From NCBI RefSeq assembly GCF_900111345.1, contig NZ_FOGY01000002.1, forward strand, positions 124,001 through 188,000: a stretch of DNA of 64,000 bases, in the 5' to 3' direction. This document shows, piece after piece, positions 18,906 to 27,982 of this stretch. Origin of the DNA: Psychrobacillus sp. OK032 (GTDB taxonomy: Bacteria; Bacillota; Bacilli; Bacillales_A; Planococcaceae). A program made the translations under genes and the position numbers. Within the stretch, counting starts at the first letter, position 1; every line of letters begins with the position of its first letter. The notes under the pieces are model-generated. The model worked only from the letters and a program-made list of their open reading frames with translations, was not told the origin of the DNA and made no database searches.

Positions 18906-19256
18906 ATGGATTTTTCCGTCATCATTATGATTATTGGTATATTATTAATCGGCCTTTCCTTTTTATTAAGGGATTCCAGCAAAAAAGTAGAAACTGAAGT
19001 GGAGGAACTTGCTTTCTCCTTGTATCAAGAAACAAGTGTCTTAAAACGCAGATTAAAAGTGATTGAAGAAGAATTATTGATCGAGTCAATGAAAAGTCCT
19101 AAAAAAAGTATAAAAAAACCAGTCGTTGTTCATGAAATCATTAGAAGCCAAGTTCTTGAATTACATAAGCAAGGATATTCATTAATAGAAATTAGTACCC
19201 GCTCCTCTCTTACTGTAGAAGAAGTACAGTCAGTGATAGGTGGTGGCAATAGATGA
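18906..19256 (+). CDS. Membrane-anchored protein with a C-terminal HTH-like segment
   Basis: A 116-residue protein: one N-terminal membrane segment (MDFSVIIMIIGILLIGLSFLL), a charged coiled-coil-like middle, and a C-terminal stretch (VLELHKQGYSLIEISTRSSL) that reads like a helix-turn-helix. The layout recalls the SwrB/DUF6115 type, but I do not claim homology. ATG 18906 is preferred over GTG 18897 because AAAGAGG is adjacent to the latter. It overlaps the next gene by 4 nt (ATGA), so the two are translated together. Confidence 0.7.
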   Translation: MDFSVIIMIIGILLIGLSFLLRDSSKKVETEVEELAFSLYQETSVLKRRLKVIEEELLIESMKSPKKSIKKPVVVHEIIRSQVLELHKQGYSLIEISTRSSLTVEEVQSVIGGGNR

Positions 19257-19714
19257 ATAAAACTACGATCCGGTTTCTTGGGATTGGATTATTTTTTGCT
19301 GGTGCTGCATTTCAAATTCAACTCATGCTAGGGGATGATGCCCCAGCGAAGGATGAAATTACGCAGGAAGCATATGAACAAGCCCAAAAAGAGTTAATAA
19401 GTGTTAAAGATCAACTAGCACAGCTTCAACTCGACCTAGATAACACTCAAACAGGACCAACAGCAATCGATAAGGTAGAAGAGCCTTCTGAGAGTTCTTC
19501 TAGTGGAGCTAGAAATACCGTACTGCATATTCAAACAGGTATGACATCAAGAGATATTAGCGTTTTCTTAGAGCAAGCTGGCATTATTCAAAATAAACAG
19601 GATTTCGCAGATTATTTATCTGCCCAAGACCTTTCTGGCAAAATTCAAATTGGTCAATATGAACTTAACTCCACGATGTCACTCAAACAAATAGCAGAAA
19701 TCATTACTAAATAA
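19253..19714 (+). CDS. MltG/YceG-like extracytoplasmic protein
   Basis: A 153-residue protein with an N-terminal membrane anchor (about residues 8-25), an acidic coiled coil (EQAQKELISVKDQLAQLQLDL), a Ser-rich linker, and a C-terminal domain, TVLHIQTGMTSRDISVFLEQ through LKQIAEIITK. The last part resembles the LysM-like first domain of the lytic transglycosylase MltG, without the catalytic domain. A YqzC-type protein is found in this part of the B. subtilis chromosome, and this may be its counterpart. It is the second gene of a two-gene unit. Confidence 0.72.
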   Translation: MNKTTIRFLGIGLFFAGAAFQIQLMLGDDAPAKDEITQEAYEQAQKELISVKDQLAQLQLDLDNTQTGPTAIDKVEEPSESSSSGARNTVLHIQTGMTSRDISVFLEQAGIIQNKQDFADYLSAQDLSGKIQIGQYELNSTMSLKQIAEIITK

Positions 19715-19761
19715 AAAACTAGTTGTATTAAGGATTTTGCGCATTAAAGAGTCTCCAATAG

Positions 19762-19794
19762 GTTACCGCTATGATTTTCGCTACCAGCGGTAAC
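19762..19794. repeat. Inverted repeat without a T run
   Basis: GTTACCGCT (19762-19770) and AGCGGTAAC (19786-19794) form a perfect 9-bp stem around a 15-nt loop. No T run follows on either strand, so it is not a standard terminator; it may be a repeat or an RNA hairpin. Confidence 0.5.
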
Positions 19795-19830
19795 TCCCTT
19801 AAGACCCATACTAAATTGCGATTAATACAA

Positions 19831-19874
19831 AAAAGCACAAGATCCCCTCGTTTCAATAGGGCCTTGTGCTTTTC
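19831..19874 (-). terminator. Terminator at the end of the pst-phoU operon
   Basis: AAAAGCACAAG (19831-19841) pairs with CTTGTGCTTTT (19863-19873), with further partial pairing in the loop. Confidence 0.85.
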
Positions 19875-19876
19875 TT

Positions 19877-20536
19877 TTAATTATTTAGCTCGTAATGTTT
19901 TCCTTTTAGTAAATATAACAAACGCTCTGCTAAATTCGTTGCATGATCGGCGGATCTTTCTAAGTAACGGCAAACAAATGATAACTGCGTCACTTGGCTA
20001 AGTTGTTCAGGTTTTTCTACCCCTACATTTAGTAAAGCTCGAATCGTCTGACCATACATCTCGTCCACTTCATCATCTTGTTTTGCAATTTTCTTCGCTT
20101 CGTCTGCATTTTCATGAATAAAAGCATCTAAAATTTGTTTTAGCATCGAGATTGTTTTCACACGCATTTCATCTAATAACAGAATAGGTGCAACATGTTC
20201 TTCTTTTCCAATACGAATTGTTTCTTTGGCTATATTAACTGCATAATCACCAATACGTTCCATATCAGAAGCAATTTTTACAAGTACCATTAATCTTCTT
20301 AAATCAGTAGCCACTGGTTGCTGTTTTGCTATTAGTAAAATGACTCTATCATTAATCTCTTCCTCTAAGCGATTAATATGGATATCATGATTAATCACTG
20401 AAAGTGCACCTTCAATATTACTAGCTAATAAATAATCCATAGATGTGTTTAAAGTATCAATTGCCGTATTACTTAATTCTATTAATAACTCTTGCACCTT
20501 TTGTAATTCTTCATCGAACTTTTCTCTACCCACCAT
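19877..20536 (-). CDS. phoU: Phosphate signalling protein PhoU
   Basis: A 219-residue all-helical protein with two PhoU repeats, each carrying the metal-binding pattern (RRLMVLVKIASDMERIGDYA and VCRYLERSADHATNLAE). PhoU lowers uptake through Pst and affects the phosphate-sensing two-component system. It is the last gene of pstS-pstC-pstA-pstB-phoU. B. subtilis lacks phoU at this place, so the operon here is closer to the usual bacterial layout. Confidence 0.93.
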   Translation of the reverse strand: MVGREKFDEELQKVQELLIELSNTAIDTLNTSMDYLLASNIEGALSVINHDIHINRLEEEINDRVILLIAKQQPVATDLRRLMVLVKIASDMERIGDYAVNIAKETIRIGKEEHVAPILLLDEMRVKTISMLKQILDAFIHENADEAKKIAKQDDEVDEMYGQTIRALLNVGVEKPEQLSQVTQLSFVCRYLERSADHATNLAERLLYLLKGKHYELNN

Positions 20537-20555
20537 TTTCTATTAACCCCTTTCT

Positions 20556-21356
20556 TTATCCGAATCTACCTGAAATATAGTCTTCCGTGCGTTTATCTTC
20601 AGGTGTCGAGAAGATAACATCTGTTTGATCAAATTCTACCACTTCACCAGACAAGAAAAAAGCTGTTTTGTCTGAAATTCGAGCTGCTTGTTGCATATTA
20701 TGCGTAACGATAATGATAGAATAGTCTGCTTTTAATTCTTGAATTAGTTCTTCTACTTTTAAAGTAGAAATAGGATCAAGCGCAGATGTAGGTTCATCCA
20801 TTAGGATAACATCAGGTTCAATTGCCAAACAACGCGCGATACAAATACGTTGTTGTTGTCCACCTGATAAACTGTATGCATTTGTATTTAGGCGATCCTT
20901 TACTTCATCCCAAATGGCAGCTCCACGTAGACTCTTTTCCACAATTTGATCTAAAATCTTTTTGTTTTTAATCCCATGAATTCTTGGACCATATGCGATG
21001 TTATCGTAAATAGATTTTGGGAAAGGATTTGGCTTTTGGAATACCATCCCTACTTTTGTACGCAGCTCTTCCACACCATAATCATTATCGAAAATATTAC
21101 GTTCACGATATAAGATTTTTCCAGATGTTTTCACAGTTGGTACTAATTCTACCATACGATTTAATGTTTTAATATAGGTTGATTTCCCACAACCTGAAGG
21201 TCCGATGATCGCAGTTACTTCATTTTCTTTGATTTGCAAATTAATATCTTTCAGTGCATGATGATTCCCATACCATAAATTTAATTGTTGCGTATTATAC
21301 ACAATACCTGATGTATCATTTAATGTATTTGACCCGTTTTCTAACGATTGTACCAT
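20556..21356 (-). CDS. pstB: Phosphate ABC transporter ATP-binding protein PstB
   Basis: A 266-residue ABC ATPase with Walker [10 protein letters not shown], the Pst-typical [10 protein letters not shown], the signature [13 protein letters not shown], and Walker [13 protein letters not shown]. It energises phosphate import through PstA-PstC. There is a single copy here, against two (pstBA, pstBB) in B. subtilis. It lies 19 nt upstream of phoU and 20 nt downstream of pstA. Confidence 0.95.
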   Translation of the reverse strand: MVQSLENGSNTLNDTSGIVYNTQQLNLWYGNHHALKDINLQIKENEVTAIIGPSGCGKSTYIKTLNRMVELVPTVKTSGKILYRERNIFDNDYGVEELRTKVGMVFQKPNPFPKSIYDNIAYGPRIHGIKNKKILDQIVEKSLRGAAIWDEVKDRLNTNAYSLSGGQQQRICIARCLAIEPDVILMDEPTSALDPISTLKVEELIQELKADYSIIIVTHNMQQAARISDKTAFFLSGEVVEFDQTDVIFSTPEDKRTEDYISGRFG

Positions 21357-21376
21357 TATACTTCCCCCTAGTCTTC

Positions 21377-22255
21377 TTAATACCTTTTTGAGAATTTGTT
21401 ACGAATAAATATAGCGATTGAGTTCATGATCAATAAAAAAATCATTAAAACAAGAATTCCAGCAGCCGCTACAAATTGAAAATCCTGCTGTGGACGTTTT
21501 GCCCAATCGTAAATTTGCATAGGTAATGCGGTAAATTGGCTTAGTAAGCCTGTCGGAAGGAACTGAATTATTACAGGAATCCCTATTACGATCAGTGGTG
21601 CTGTTTCTCCAACCGCTCTTGATAATGCCAAGATCGCACCTGTCAATATACCTGGAATTGCAGATGGCAATACAATTTTCACAACTGTTTGCCACTTTGT
21701 AGCACCCATTCCATAAGATGCTTCTCTAACATCGTTTGGCACAGCTCGAATTGCTTCTTGGGAAGCAACGATAATGACAGGAAGTATTAACAAACTCATT
21801 GTAAATCCTGCCGCTAAAACACTATTTCCTAGTGATAATGCACGAACAAAAATAGTTAATCCGAGTAACCCGAATACAACAGAAGGTACTCCAGCAAGGT
21901 TCGAGATATTCATGCGAATAAAATCACTCAATTTATTTTTCTTTGCATATTCTTCCAAGTAAATCGCAGTTCCAACACCTAATATAATGGAGACTGGTGC
22001 AACTACAAACATTAACCAAATAGAACCAACGAGCGCCGCTTTAATGCCTGCTTTTGCAGGAAAACGAGAGCTGAAGTTTTGGAAAAATTCTGGAGTTAAA
22101 TAACCAATACCTTGTGAAATGATTCGATAAAACAAAATAGCTAACGCAAGTAATGCGAATAATGTCGCAAAAAAGAAAACCGCTTTAAAAACCTTATTAA
22201 TCGTGAGGCGATTCACCATTCTTTTAACAACTGATTCATGATTTACATATTTCAT
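21377..22255 (-). CDS. pstA: Phosphate ABC transporter permease PstA
   Basis: A 292-residue permease with six membrane segments and the EAA loop ([20 protein letters not shown]). ATG 22255 ([10 protein letters not shown]) is preferred: GGAGGAATATTAAA precedes it and the length then matches PstA. The longer frame from 22297 lies inside pstC. The start is 1 nt after the pstC stop codon, so translation is likely coupled. Confidence 0.94.
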   Translation of the reverse strand: MKYVNHESVVKRMVNRLTINKVFKAVFFFATLFALLALAILFYRIISQGIGYLTPEFFQNFSSRFPAKAGIKAALVGSIWLMFVVAPVSIILGVGTAIYLEEYAKKNKLSDFIRMNISNLAGVPSVVFGLLGLTIFVRALSLGNSVLAAGFTMSLLILPVIIVASQEAIRAVPNDVREASYGMGATKWQTVVKIVLPSAIPGILTGAILALSRAVGETAPLIVIGIPVIIQFLPTGLLSQFTALPMQIYDWAKRPQQDFQFVAAAGILVLMIFLLIMNSIAIFIRNKFSKRY

Positions 22256-22256
22256 T

Positions 22257-23204
22257 TTAATATTCCTCCCGATATTTTTTCGAAATAGCGTGAGCAATTA
22301 AGTTCATTACCAGTGTAAATAAGAACAATGTGAAACCAACTGAGTAAATAGAATAGTAAATAGTTGTTCCATAGCCCGCGTCACCAGATGAAACTTGTAC
22401 AATATAGGCCGTCATTGTTTGAATAGATCCTGTCACATCAAAGTCAAATTTCGGCGTTGACCCTCCGGCAAGTGAAACGATCATTGTTTCTCCAATTGCT
22501 CGTGAAATTGCAAGCACAATAGAAGCAATAATTCCAGATAGCGCTGCTGGTACTACAACTTTAAGTGCTACTTCTAATTTAGTAGACCCCATTGCAAGTG
22601 CACCTTCACGAATTGAACTTGGTACAGATGACATCGCATCTTCAGATAAAGATGCAATCATTGGTAAAATCATTATTCCAACAACAATACCTGGACTTAA
22701 TGCATTGAATATTTTTAGATCTGGAATAAATTGTTGCAATAATGGCGTTACAAATGTTAAAGCAAAAAAACCATAAACAATTGTCGGAATTCCAGCTAAT
22801 ACTTCTAAAATTGGTTTAATAATTCTTCTCGTAGTATCAGAAGCATATTCACTTAGGAATATAGCAGAGCCAATACCAAAAGGTACTGCCACAATTACCG
22901 CTATTACTGTTACTTTTAATGTTCCGGCGATCAAAGGAAGAATTCCAAATGCAGGTTCTTTATTAGCAAATGGATACCACTCGGTCCCAAATAAAAAGCT
23001 AAACACAGGAACTTCCTTGAAGAAAATAATTGTTTCGACAATCAAAGTTAAAACAATTCCAATTGTCGTTAATACAGAGATAGAAGCAATCAAAAACAAA
23101 ATAGTTGGTATTAACTTTTCTACCATTTGTTTTTGCTTCTTGCTGTTTGATTTTGCAATTAGCTCTTGTACTGATGGTTGATCAGATACTTGTTTTTGAG
23201 CCAT
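22257..23204 (-). CDS. pstC: Phosphate ABC transporter permease PstC
   Basis: A 315-residue permease with a cytoplasmic N-terminus, six membrane segments and the EAA loop (DAMSSVPSSIREGALAMGST). PstC pairs with PstA to form the membrane channel. ATG 23204 (MAQKQVSD) is behind AAAGGGGG, while the frame from 23225 has no such site. It is the second gene of the operon, after pstS. Confidence 0.94.
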   Translation of the reverse strand: MAQKQVSDQPSVQELIAKSNSKKQKQMVEKLIPTILFLIASISVLTTIGIVLTLIVETIIFFKEVPVFSFLFGTEWYPFANKEPAFGILPLIAGTLKVTVIAVIVAVPFGIGSAIFLSEYASDTTRRIIKPILEVLAGIPTIVYGFFALTFVTPLLQQFIPDLKIFNALSPGIVVGIMILPMIASLSEDAMSSVPSSIREGALAMGSTKLEVALKVVVPAALSGIIASIVLAISRAIGETMIVSLAGGSTPKFDFDVTGSIQTMTAYIVQVSSGDAGYGTTIYYSIYSVGFTLFLFTLVMNLIAHAISKKYREEY

Positions 23205-23289
23205 GGTGAATCCCCCTTTTACCAAAACGTAAGAAAAGAGTAGCAGTTATGCTACTCATTCACTTACACTCGGTTTACCTTTTTCAACC

Positions 23290-24264
23290 TTATTTTAAAC
23301 CTTCTAAAGTAGATAGACCTTCTTCATACTTTTCAGCAGGAAGACTTACATATCCAACTGCTTCAGCCATTTCACCAGCATTTTCAAGTGAATATTTCAT
23401 GAAATCATAAAATGCTGGGTTTTCAGAAAGTGCACTATTTTTTGCATAAACGAATAATGGACGAGATAGTGGAGAATATTCTCCAGATTCAATTGTTTCA
23501 TTGTTAGGTTCTACCCCACCAATTTTTACAGCTTTTAATGTATCTTGGTTAGCTAAGTAGTATGCATATCCAAAGAATGCAATTGCATTTTTATCAGCTT
23601 GTACACCTTGTACTAATACGTTGTCATCTTCAGAAAGAGTTGCAGATTTAACAAGATCTTCTCCATCAAGAATTACTTCATCAAAGTAATCGTAAGTTCC
23701 TGAATCTGTACCTGGTGAATAGAATACTACTTCTTCTGCTGGCCAATCTGGATTAATATCAGACCATTTTTTTGTAGTTCCATCTTCAATCCATAATTTT
23801 TTTAGATCTTCCACTGTAATATCTTCTACCCAGTCGTTTTCTTGGCTAACAACTACTGTTAAACCGTCATTCGCAAGTTGGAATTCAGTGAAATCAATAC
23901 CTGCATCTGCAAGTGCTGTTTTTTCTTCTTCTTTAATAGGACGTGATGCGTTAGAGAAATCAGTTTCGCCAGCGATGAATTTTTCAAAACCGCCACCAGT
24001 TCCTGATACACCAGCTGTTACTTGAACTTTAGGTTGTACGTTTCCATATTCTTCTACAAGAGCTTCTGTAATTGGTGCTACTGTACTTGATCCGTCTCCA
24101 GATACTTTTCCTTCAATTGCTGCTACTTCTTCAACAGGTTTTTCAGTTGAAGTGTCAGTCGGTGTTGTGTCAGTTGGTGTTTCATTAGCAGTATTTCCAC
24201 ATGCTGCAAGCGCAAGCGCTGAGCCAACCATTGTAGTCATTAATAAGTATTTCCAGTTTTTCAT
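23290..24264 (-). CDS. pstS: Phosphate-binding lipoprotein PstS
   Basis: A 324-residue high-affinity phosphate-binding lipoprotein. The signal peptide ends LALAAC (lipid-modified Cys22), followed by a Thr/Glu-rich linker. Phosphate-binding segments include GDGSSTVAPITEAL, AGVSGTGGGFEKF and SPGTDSGTYDYFDEV. It is the first gene of the pst operon, behind a PhoP box at 24341-24368, so it should be induced by phosphate starvation. Confidence 0.95.
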   Translation of the reverse strand: MKNWKYLLMTTMVGSALALAACGNTANETPTDTTPTDTSTEKPVEEVAAIEGKVSGDGSSTVAPITEALVEEYGNVQPKVQVTAGVSGTGGGFEKFIAGETDFSNASRPIKEEEKTALADAGIDFTEFQLANDGLTVVVSQENDWVEDITVEDLKKLWIEDGTTKKWSDINPDWPAEEVVFYSPGTDSGTYDYFDEVILDGEDLVKSATLSEDDNVLVQGVQADKNAIAFFGYAYYLANQDTLKAVKIGGVEPNNETIESGEYSPLSRPLFVYAKNSALSENPAFYDFMKYSLENAGEMAEAVGYVSLPAEKYEEGLSTLEGLK

Positions 24265-24340
24265 CAGGTAAATCCCCCTAAAATTATGTTTTTCTTTTCT
24301 TTGTTACAAAAACTACTTTAAAGGTTTCATGTTGAGTCGG

Positions 24341-24368
24341 TATGAATGTAATGTAAAGCTTTTGTAAA
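24341..24368 (-). promoter_or_regulatory. PhoP box upstream of pstS
   Basis: On the minus strand TTTACA (24368-24363), TTTACA (24357-24352) and TTCATA (24346-24341) are spaced exactly 11 nt apart. This is the direct-repeat pattern bound by PhoP in Bacillus pst and other Pho-regulon promoters. Confidence 0.85.
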
Positions 24369-24394
24369 CTGTCCGACGAATAGATTAGAACTTG

Positions 24395-24440
24395 AAAAAA
24401 CCGGTCAACCTATTCTTTTAATAGGATGTCCGGTTTTTTT
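24395..24440. terminator. Terminator after pbpA
   Basis: AAAACCGG and CCGGTTTTTTT enclose a second stem CCTATT / AATAGG. T runs lie on both sides; the minus-strand pbpA gene ends at 24445. Confidence 0.85.
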
Positions 24441-24444
24441 GATT

Positions 24445-26679
24445 TTATTCCGCTTGTTCTTCATCAATCGAATCATTAGTGTATGGAGCTTTAATGAGTG
24501 GCGTTGCTGTAGACTCATTTTCTTTTAGTGCATTATTTTTTTGTTTAATATTAAAATATTTGTCGACTAAGTCTCGAGTAAGTGGGGTTGTAACGTTAGT
24601 TTTGTAACTAGCCTCAGTTGATGCATGTGGGACGACAACTGCATACGCAATTTCTGGATTATCATACGGAGCAAATCCAACATGTGTTAAATTGACAGTT
24701 CGAATATTTTGCTGTTTTTCTGCATCCCAAAAGAACGACTGTGCTGTACCCGTTTTACCTCCACCGGTATATGGTGCGTTTGCAAAAGCGGAACGTGCGG
24801 TTCCTCTATTTCCAGAATATACTCGTTGCATACCTTGACGCACTCGTTCTATTTCTGCTCTCGTATTATCTACTGTATTTAAAATGTTCGGAGTCATTTC
24901 TTTCACTAATTTTCCAAGTTGTACACCATCAGCAGACGGTTCTCTAATTTCTTTGACAACATGTGGTTGAATTCGCTTTCCTCCATTTGCAATCGTCGCA
25001 ACAAATTGTGCTAGTTGTAAAGGTGTGTACGTATCATACTGACCTATACTTAAATCTAGTAATTTACCAGCCTCAAATCCTCCAGTAACACCGAAGACTT
25101 CGCCTGGTAAATCTATTCCAGTTGGAACACCTAATCCTAACTGTGCATATCCAGTCCTCATTTTTCTAAATGCTTCGACGCCAAAACTAATCGATTGATT
25201 TGGACGATAGGTTGAATTGGCTGCTCCATATGCAATTTTAAACATGTACACGTTCGAAGATCGCTCTAATGCTTCTAAATCACTTACCGCAACACGGGAG
25301 TTTCTGTTAAAAACAGAACTTTTCTTTTGGGATCCTTTAATAAGAATCGGTTCATCAATTAGAACATCTCCAATAGATACTATCCCTTCTCTGTAACCGG
25401 TTAGCATTGTCCCTGGCTTAATTGTAGAACCGACTTCGTATGCCGTTGTAAAGGATGCAAATGCATAATCTCGAACCGATTGTTTCCCTGTTTCTGAGTC
25501 TTTTACAATTTGCTTTCCTACTAACGATAAAACTTCTCCTGTGTATGGATCTAACATGACCAAAAATGCTCTATCTAAATATTTTGTACCTGCATTATTA
25601 TTTTTTATCTCTAATAGTTTTTTTTCTAAAATTCTTTCCATTTCGGTTTGTAGTTCACTGTCAATTGTTAATACGAGGTCTTTCCCGGGTTCTCCTTCAT
25701 AGACGGTTTGAATATCAACGACCCGACCTTTTCCATCAGTAATATTTTTGACTACCGTTTTTTGTCCTTGTAGCACTTCTTCGTACTGTTGCTCAATATA
25801 ACTTTTTCCAACACGATCATTTCGAGAATAGTCTCTCGATAAGAAATAATCTAAACGATTTTTAGGTATCCCTTCTTTTGGTAAAGTAGTTGTTCCTAAA
25901 ATAGCAAGGGTGGAGTTTTTAACTCTTCTCCAGTCAGTTGTTGTATTGACACCTTTTAATTCTCCTAATCGTTCCGATACTCGTGCAAATTCTTCTACTG
26001 TCACTTCTTCTGAAATTTCTCCAGGCTTAAGTGCTTTATTCGCAACGTCTCCACCTTTAATTATTTGTGGAGATAACGCATATCCAGAAGCCATCTCTCG
26101 GTAAATCGCAATTACTTCTAGCTCTTCTGGTGTGAATGAATTTAATTGTTCTTCCGTAATTTTACTTCTTATTAATCGATTAATCGCAGCATTTTTTTCC
26201 TTTTTCGTTAAGTCTTCCTCTTTTTCGACTTCATTTCTTTCTTTGTCCGTTATTAAATCATTTGCTTCTTCTTTGTATTTGCGTAACCAAAAATCTTGTA
26301 AGTCACTTTTTGTAATAGCGTTTATATCTTTTTCAATTAATAGACTTAGCTTTTCCGCTATTTCAAACATTTCCTCGGATGTTGTCGTCTGCATTTTCGT
26401 ATAGGTAATTGCTTTTTGCGGTTTATTGTCTACTAAAATTCGACCTTCGCTATCAAAAATACGTCCTCGAGGCACACTTGTATTGACAGGGACTTCTTCT
26501 GTTCTTTCTATAGCTCTTGTATAGTCTTCGCCTTTTACTATTTGTAAATAACCTAGACGTAATATTAACATCGTAAAAAGAATGAATATAGAAAAGAAAA
26601 GTATATTCATACGAAAAGTAATATTAGCTCGTTGTTTCGCTTTTACACTTTGTGCACGTTTGTTTGGAATTTTTCGCAT
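24445..26679 (-). CDS. pbpA: Class B penicillin-binding protein (PBP2A-like transpeptidase)
   Basis: A 744-residue high-molecular-weight class B PBP with an N-terminal membrane anchor (residues 25-46), a dimerisation domain, and a transpeptidase domain. The catalytic motifs are STIK (418-421), SSN (474-476) and KTG (642-644). A helical insertion of about 100 residues (roughly 100-200, very charged) is typical of the longer PbpA/PbpH type. It should cross-link peptidoglycan during cell elongation. It sits between sodA and pst, as pbpA does in B. subtilis, but in a separate transcription unit. Confidence 0.93.
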   Translation of the reverse strand: MRKIPNKRAQSVKAKQRANITFRMNILFFSIFILFTMLILRLGYLQIVKGEDYTRAIERTEEVPVNTSVPRGRIFDSEGRILVDNKPQKAITYTKMQTTTSEEMFEIAEKLSLLIEKDINAITKSDLQDFWLRKYKEEANDLITDKERNEVEKEEDLTKKEKNAAINRLIRSKITEEQLNSFTPEELEVIAIYREMASGYALSPQIIKGGDVANKALKPGEISEEVTVEEFARVSERLGELKGVNTTTDWRRVKNSTLAILGTTTLPKEGIPKNRLDYFLSRDYSRNDRVGKSYIEQQYEEVLQGQKTVVKNITDGKGRVVDIQTVYEGEPGKDLVLTIDSELQTEMERILEKKLLEIKNNNAGTKYLDRAFLVMLDPYTGEVLSLVGKQIVKDSETGKQSVRDYAFASFTTAYEVGSTIKPGTMLTGYREGIVSIGDVLIDEPILIKGSQKKSSVFNRNSRVAVSDLEALERSSNVYMFKIAYGAANSTYRPNQSISFGVEAFRKMRTGYAQLGLGVPTGIDLPGEVFGVTGGFEAGKLLDLSIGQYDTYTPLQLAQFVATIANGGKRIQPHVVKEIREPSADGVQLGKLVKEMTPNILNTVDNTRAEIERVRQGMQRVYSGNRGTARSAFANAPYTGGGKTGTAQSFFWDAEKQQNIRTVNLTHVGFAPYDNPEIAYAVVVPHASTEASYKTNVTTPLTRDLVDKYFNIKQKNNALKENESTATPLIKAPYTNDSIDEEQAE

Positions 26680-26717
26680 GAGACCACCTACTTTATTAAT
26701 AACTTATATTGTAACAT

Positions 26718-26753
26718 AAAAAGCACACACTTTTAGACGTAAAAGTGTGTGCT
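26718..26753 (-). terminator. Terminator after sodA
   Basis: Perfect 14-bp stem AGCACACACTTTTA / TAAAAGTGTGTGCT with a 4-nt loop, followed on the minus strand by a short U run. Confidence 0.9.
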
Positions 26754-26775
26754 AAGTTTCTTTTTTTATAAGTAA

Positions 26776-27384
26776 TTATTTAGAAGCCTCGTAACGTTTT
26801 GATACTTCATCCCAATTTACTACATTCCAGAATGAACCGATGTAGTCAGGACGACGGTTTTGGTAGTTTAAGTAGTAAGCATGCTCCCAAACATCTAATC
26901 CTAATAATGGAGTTTTACCTTCCATGATCGGTGAATCTTGGTTAGCTGTAGATGAAACTTCTAATTCTCCATTAGAAACGGATAACCAAGCCCAGCCTGA
27001 ACCAAAACGAGTTGTCGCTGCTTTAGCGAACTCTTCTTTAAAAACATCAAAGCTACCGAATTTAGCATCTATTGCTGAAGCTAGTTCGCCAGTTGGATTT
27101 CCGCTACCGTTTGGTGAAAGGATTTCCCAGAATAATGAGTGGTTAGCATGTCCGCCACCATTGTTGCGAACTGCTGTTTTAATATCTTCTGGAAGAGCGT
27201 CTAAGTTAGCGATTAACTCTTCTACAGACTTGCTTTCTAAGTCTGCTTTACCTGCTACTGCATTATTTAAGTTCGTTACATACGTGTTATGATGTTTCGT
27301 GTGATGAATATTCATCGTCTCTTTATCGATATGTGGTTCTAGTGCGTCGTACGCGTAAGGTAATTGTGGTAATTCGTATGCCAT
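26776..27384 (-). CDS. sodA: Superoxide dismutase (Mn/Fe type)
   Basis: A 202-residue cytoplasmic superoxide dismutase. Metal ligands appear in the expected segments: [22 protein letters not shown] and the signature [12 protein letters not shown]. The pattern LGLDVWEH favours manganese. It forms a single-gene unit between yqgC and pbpA, as in B. subtilis. Confidence 0.96.
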   Translation of the reverse strand: MAYELPQLPYAYDALEPHIDKETMNIHHTKHHNTYVTNLNNAVAGKADLESKSVEELIANLDALPEDIKTAVRNNGGGHANHSLFWEILSPNGSGNPTGELASAIDAKFGSFDVFKEEFAKAATTRFGSGWAWLSVSNGELEVSSTANQDSPIMEGKTPLLGLDVWEHAYYLNYQNRRPDYIGSFWNVVNWDEVSKRYEASK

Positions 27385-27499
27385 GTTTGTTTCCTCCTAA
27401 AGAATATTTTAGAAAATTCTTTCCGTATACTAGCGTATCAAAATAAAAGGAAACCTTCAACGAAAAGAACCTAATATATTCTCATACTTTTGACTGAAG

Positions 27500-27982
27500 T
27501 TAGATAAAAAAAATAAAAATAACAAGCATCGCACTTAAAATAATAATTTTTACAACGGAAGATGTAAGAAAACCGATCAATGAACCAACTCCAGATCTCA
27601 CTGCCTGTTTAAAGCCTTCTCTCGTTACAATTAGTTCTGCAAGTATCGCTCCAAGAAATGGTCCGATTAAAATACCTGCAACCGGGATAACGAATGGCCC
27701 AAAGAGTAACCCGATTGTACTTCCCCATACTCCAGCTTTCGTACCGCCAAACCTCTTTACCCCAAAAGCGTTGGCAGCCATATCCGCACTAAATAACAAT
27801 ACAACAAATAGCGCTTGAATAACCCAAAACAACCAGTTCAACTCAACAAAAGAGAAAAACAGTCCATATAAAACATAACCAAGTAGCATGAAAACAACCG
27901 ATGGTATAATTGGATAAAATGTACCTACAAACGCGACAATAAAACTAATAATTATTAAAATCCATCCAAGAATCTCAATCAT
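27500..27982 (-). CDS. yqgC: DUF456 family membrane protein YqgC
   Basis: A 160-residue integral membrane protein with four to five hydrophobic segments and the family's glycine-rich repeats (GTKAGVWGSTIGLLFGPF, LIGPFLGAILAEL). These glycine zippers define DUF456. The function is unknown. Its start codon overlaps the stop of the upstream Na/Pi cotransporter by 4 nt, so here it is translated with that gene. Confidence 0.88.
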   Translation of the reverse strand: MIEILGWILIIISFIVAFVGTFYPIIPSVVFMLLGYVLYGLFFSFVELNWLFWVIQALFVVLLFSADMAANAFGVKRFGGTKAGVWGSTIGLLFGPFVIPVAGILIGPFLGAILAELIVTREGFKQAVRSGVGSLIGFLTSSVVKIIILSAMLVIFIFFI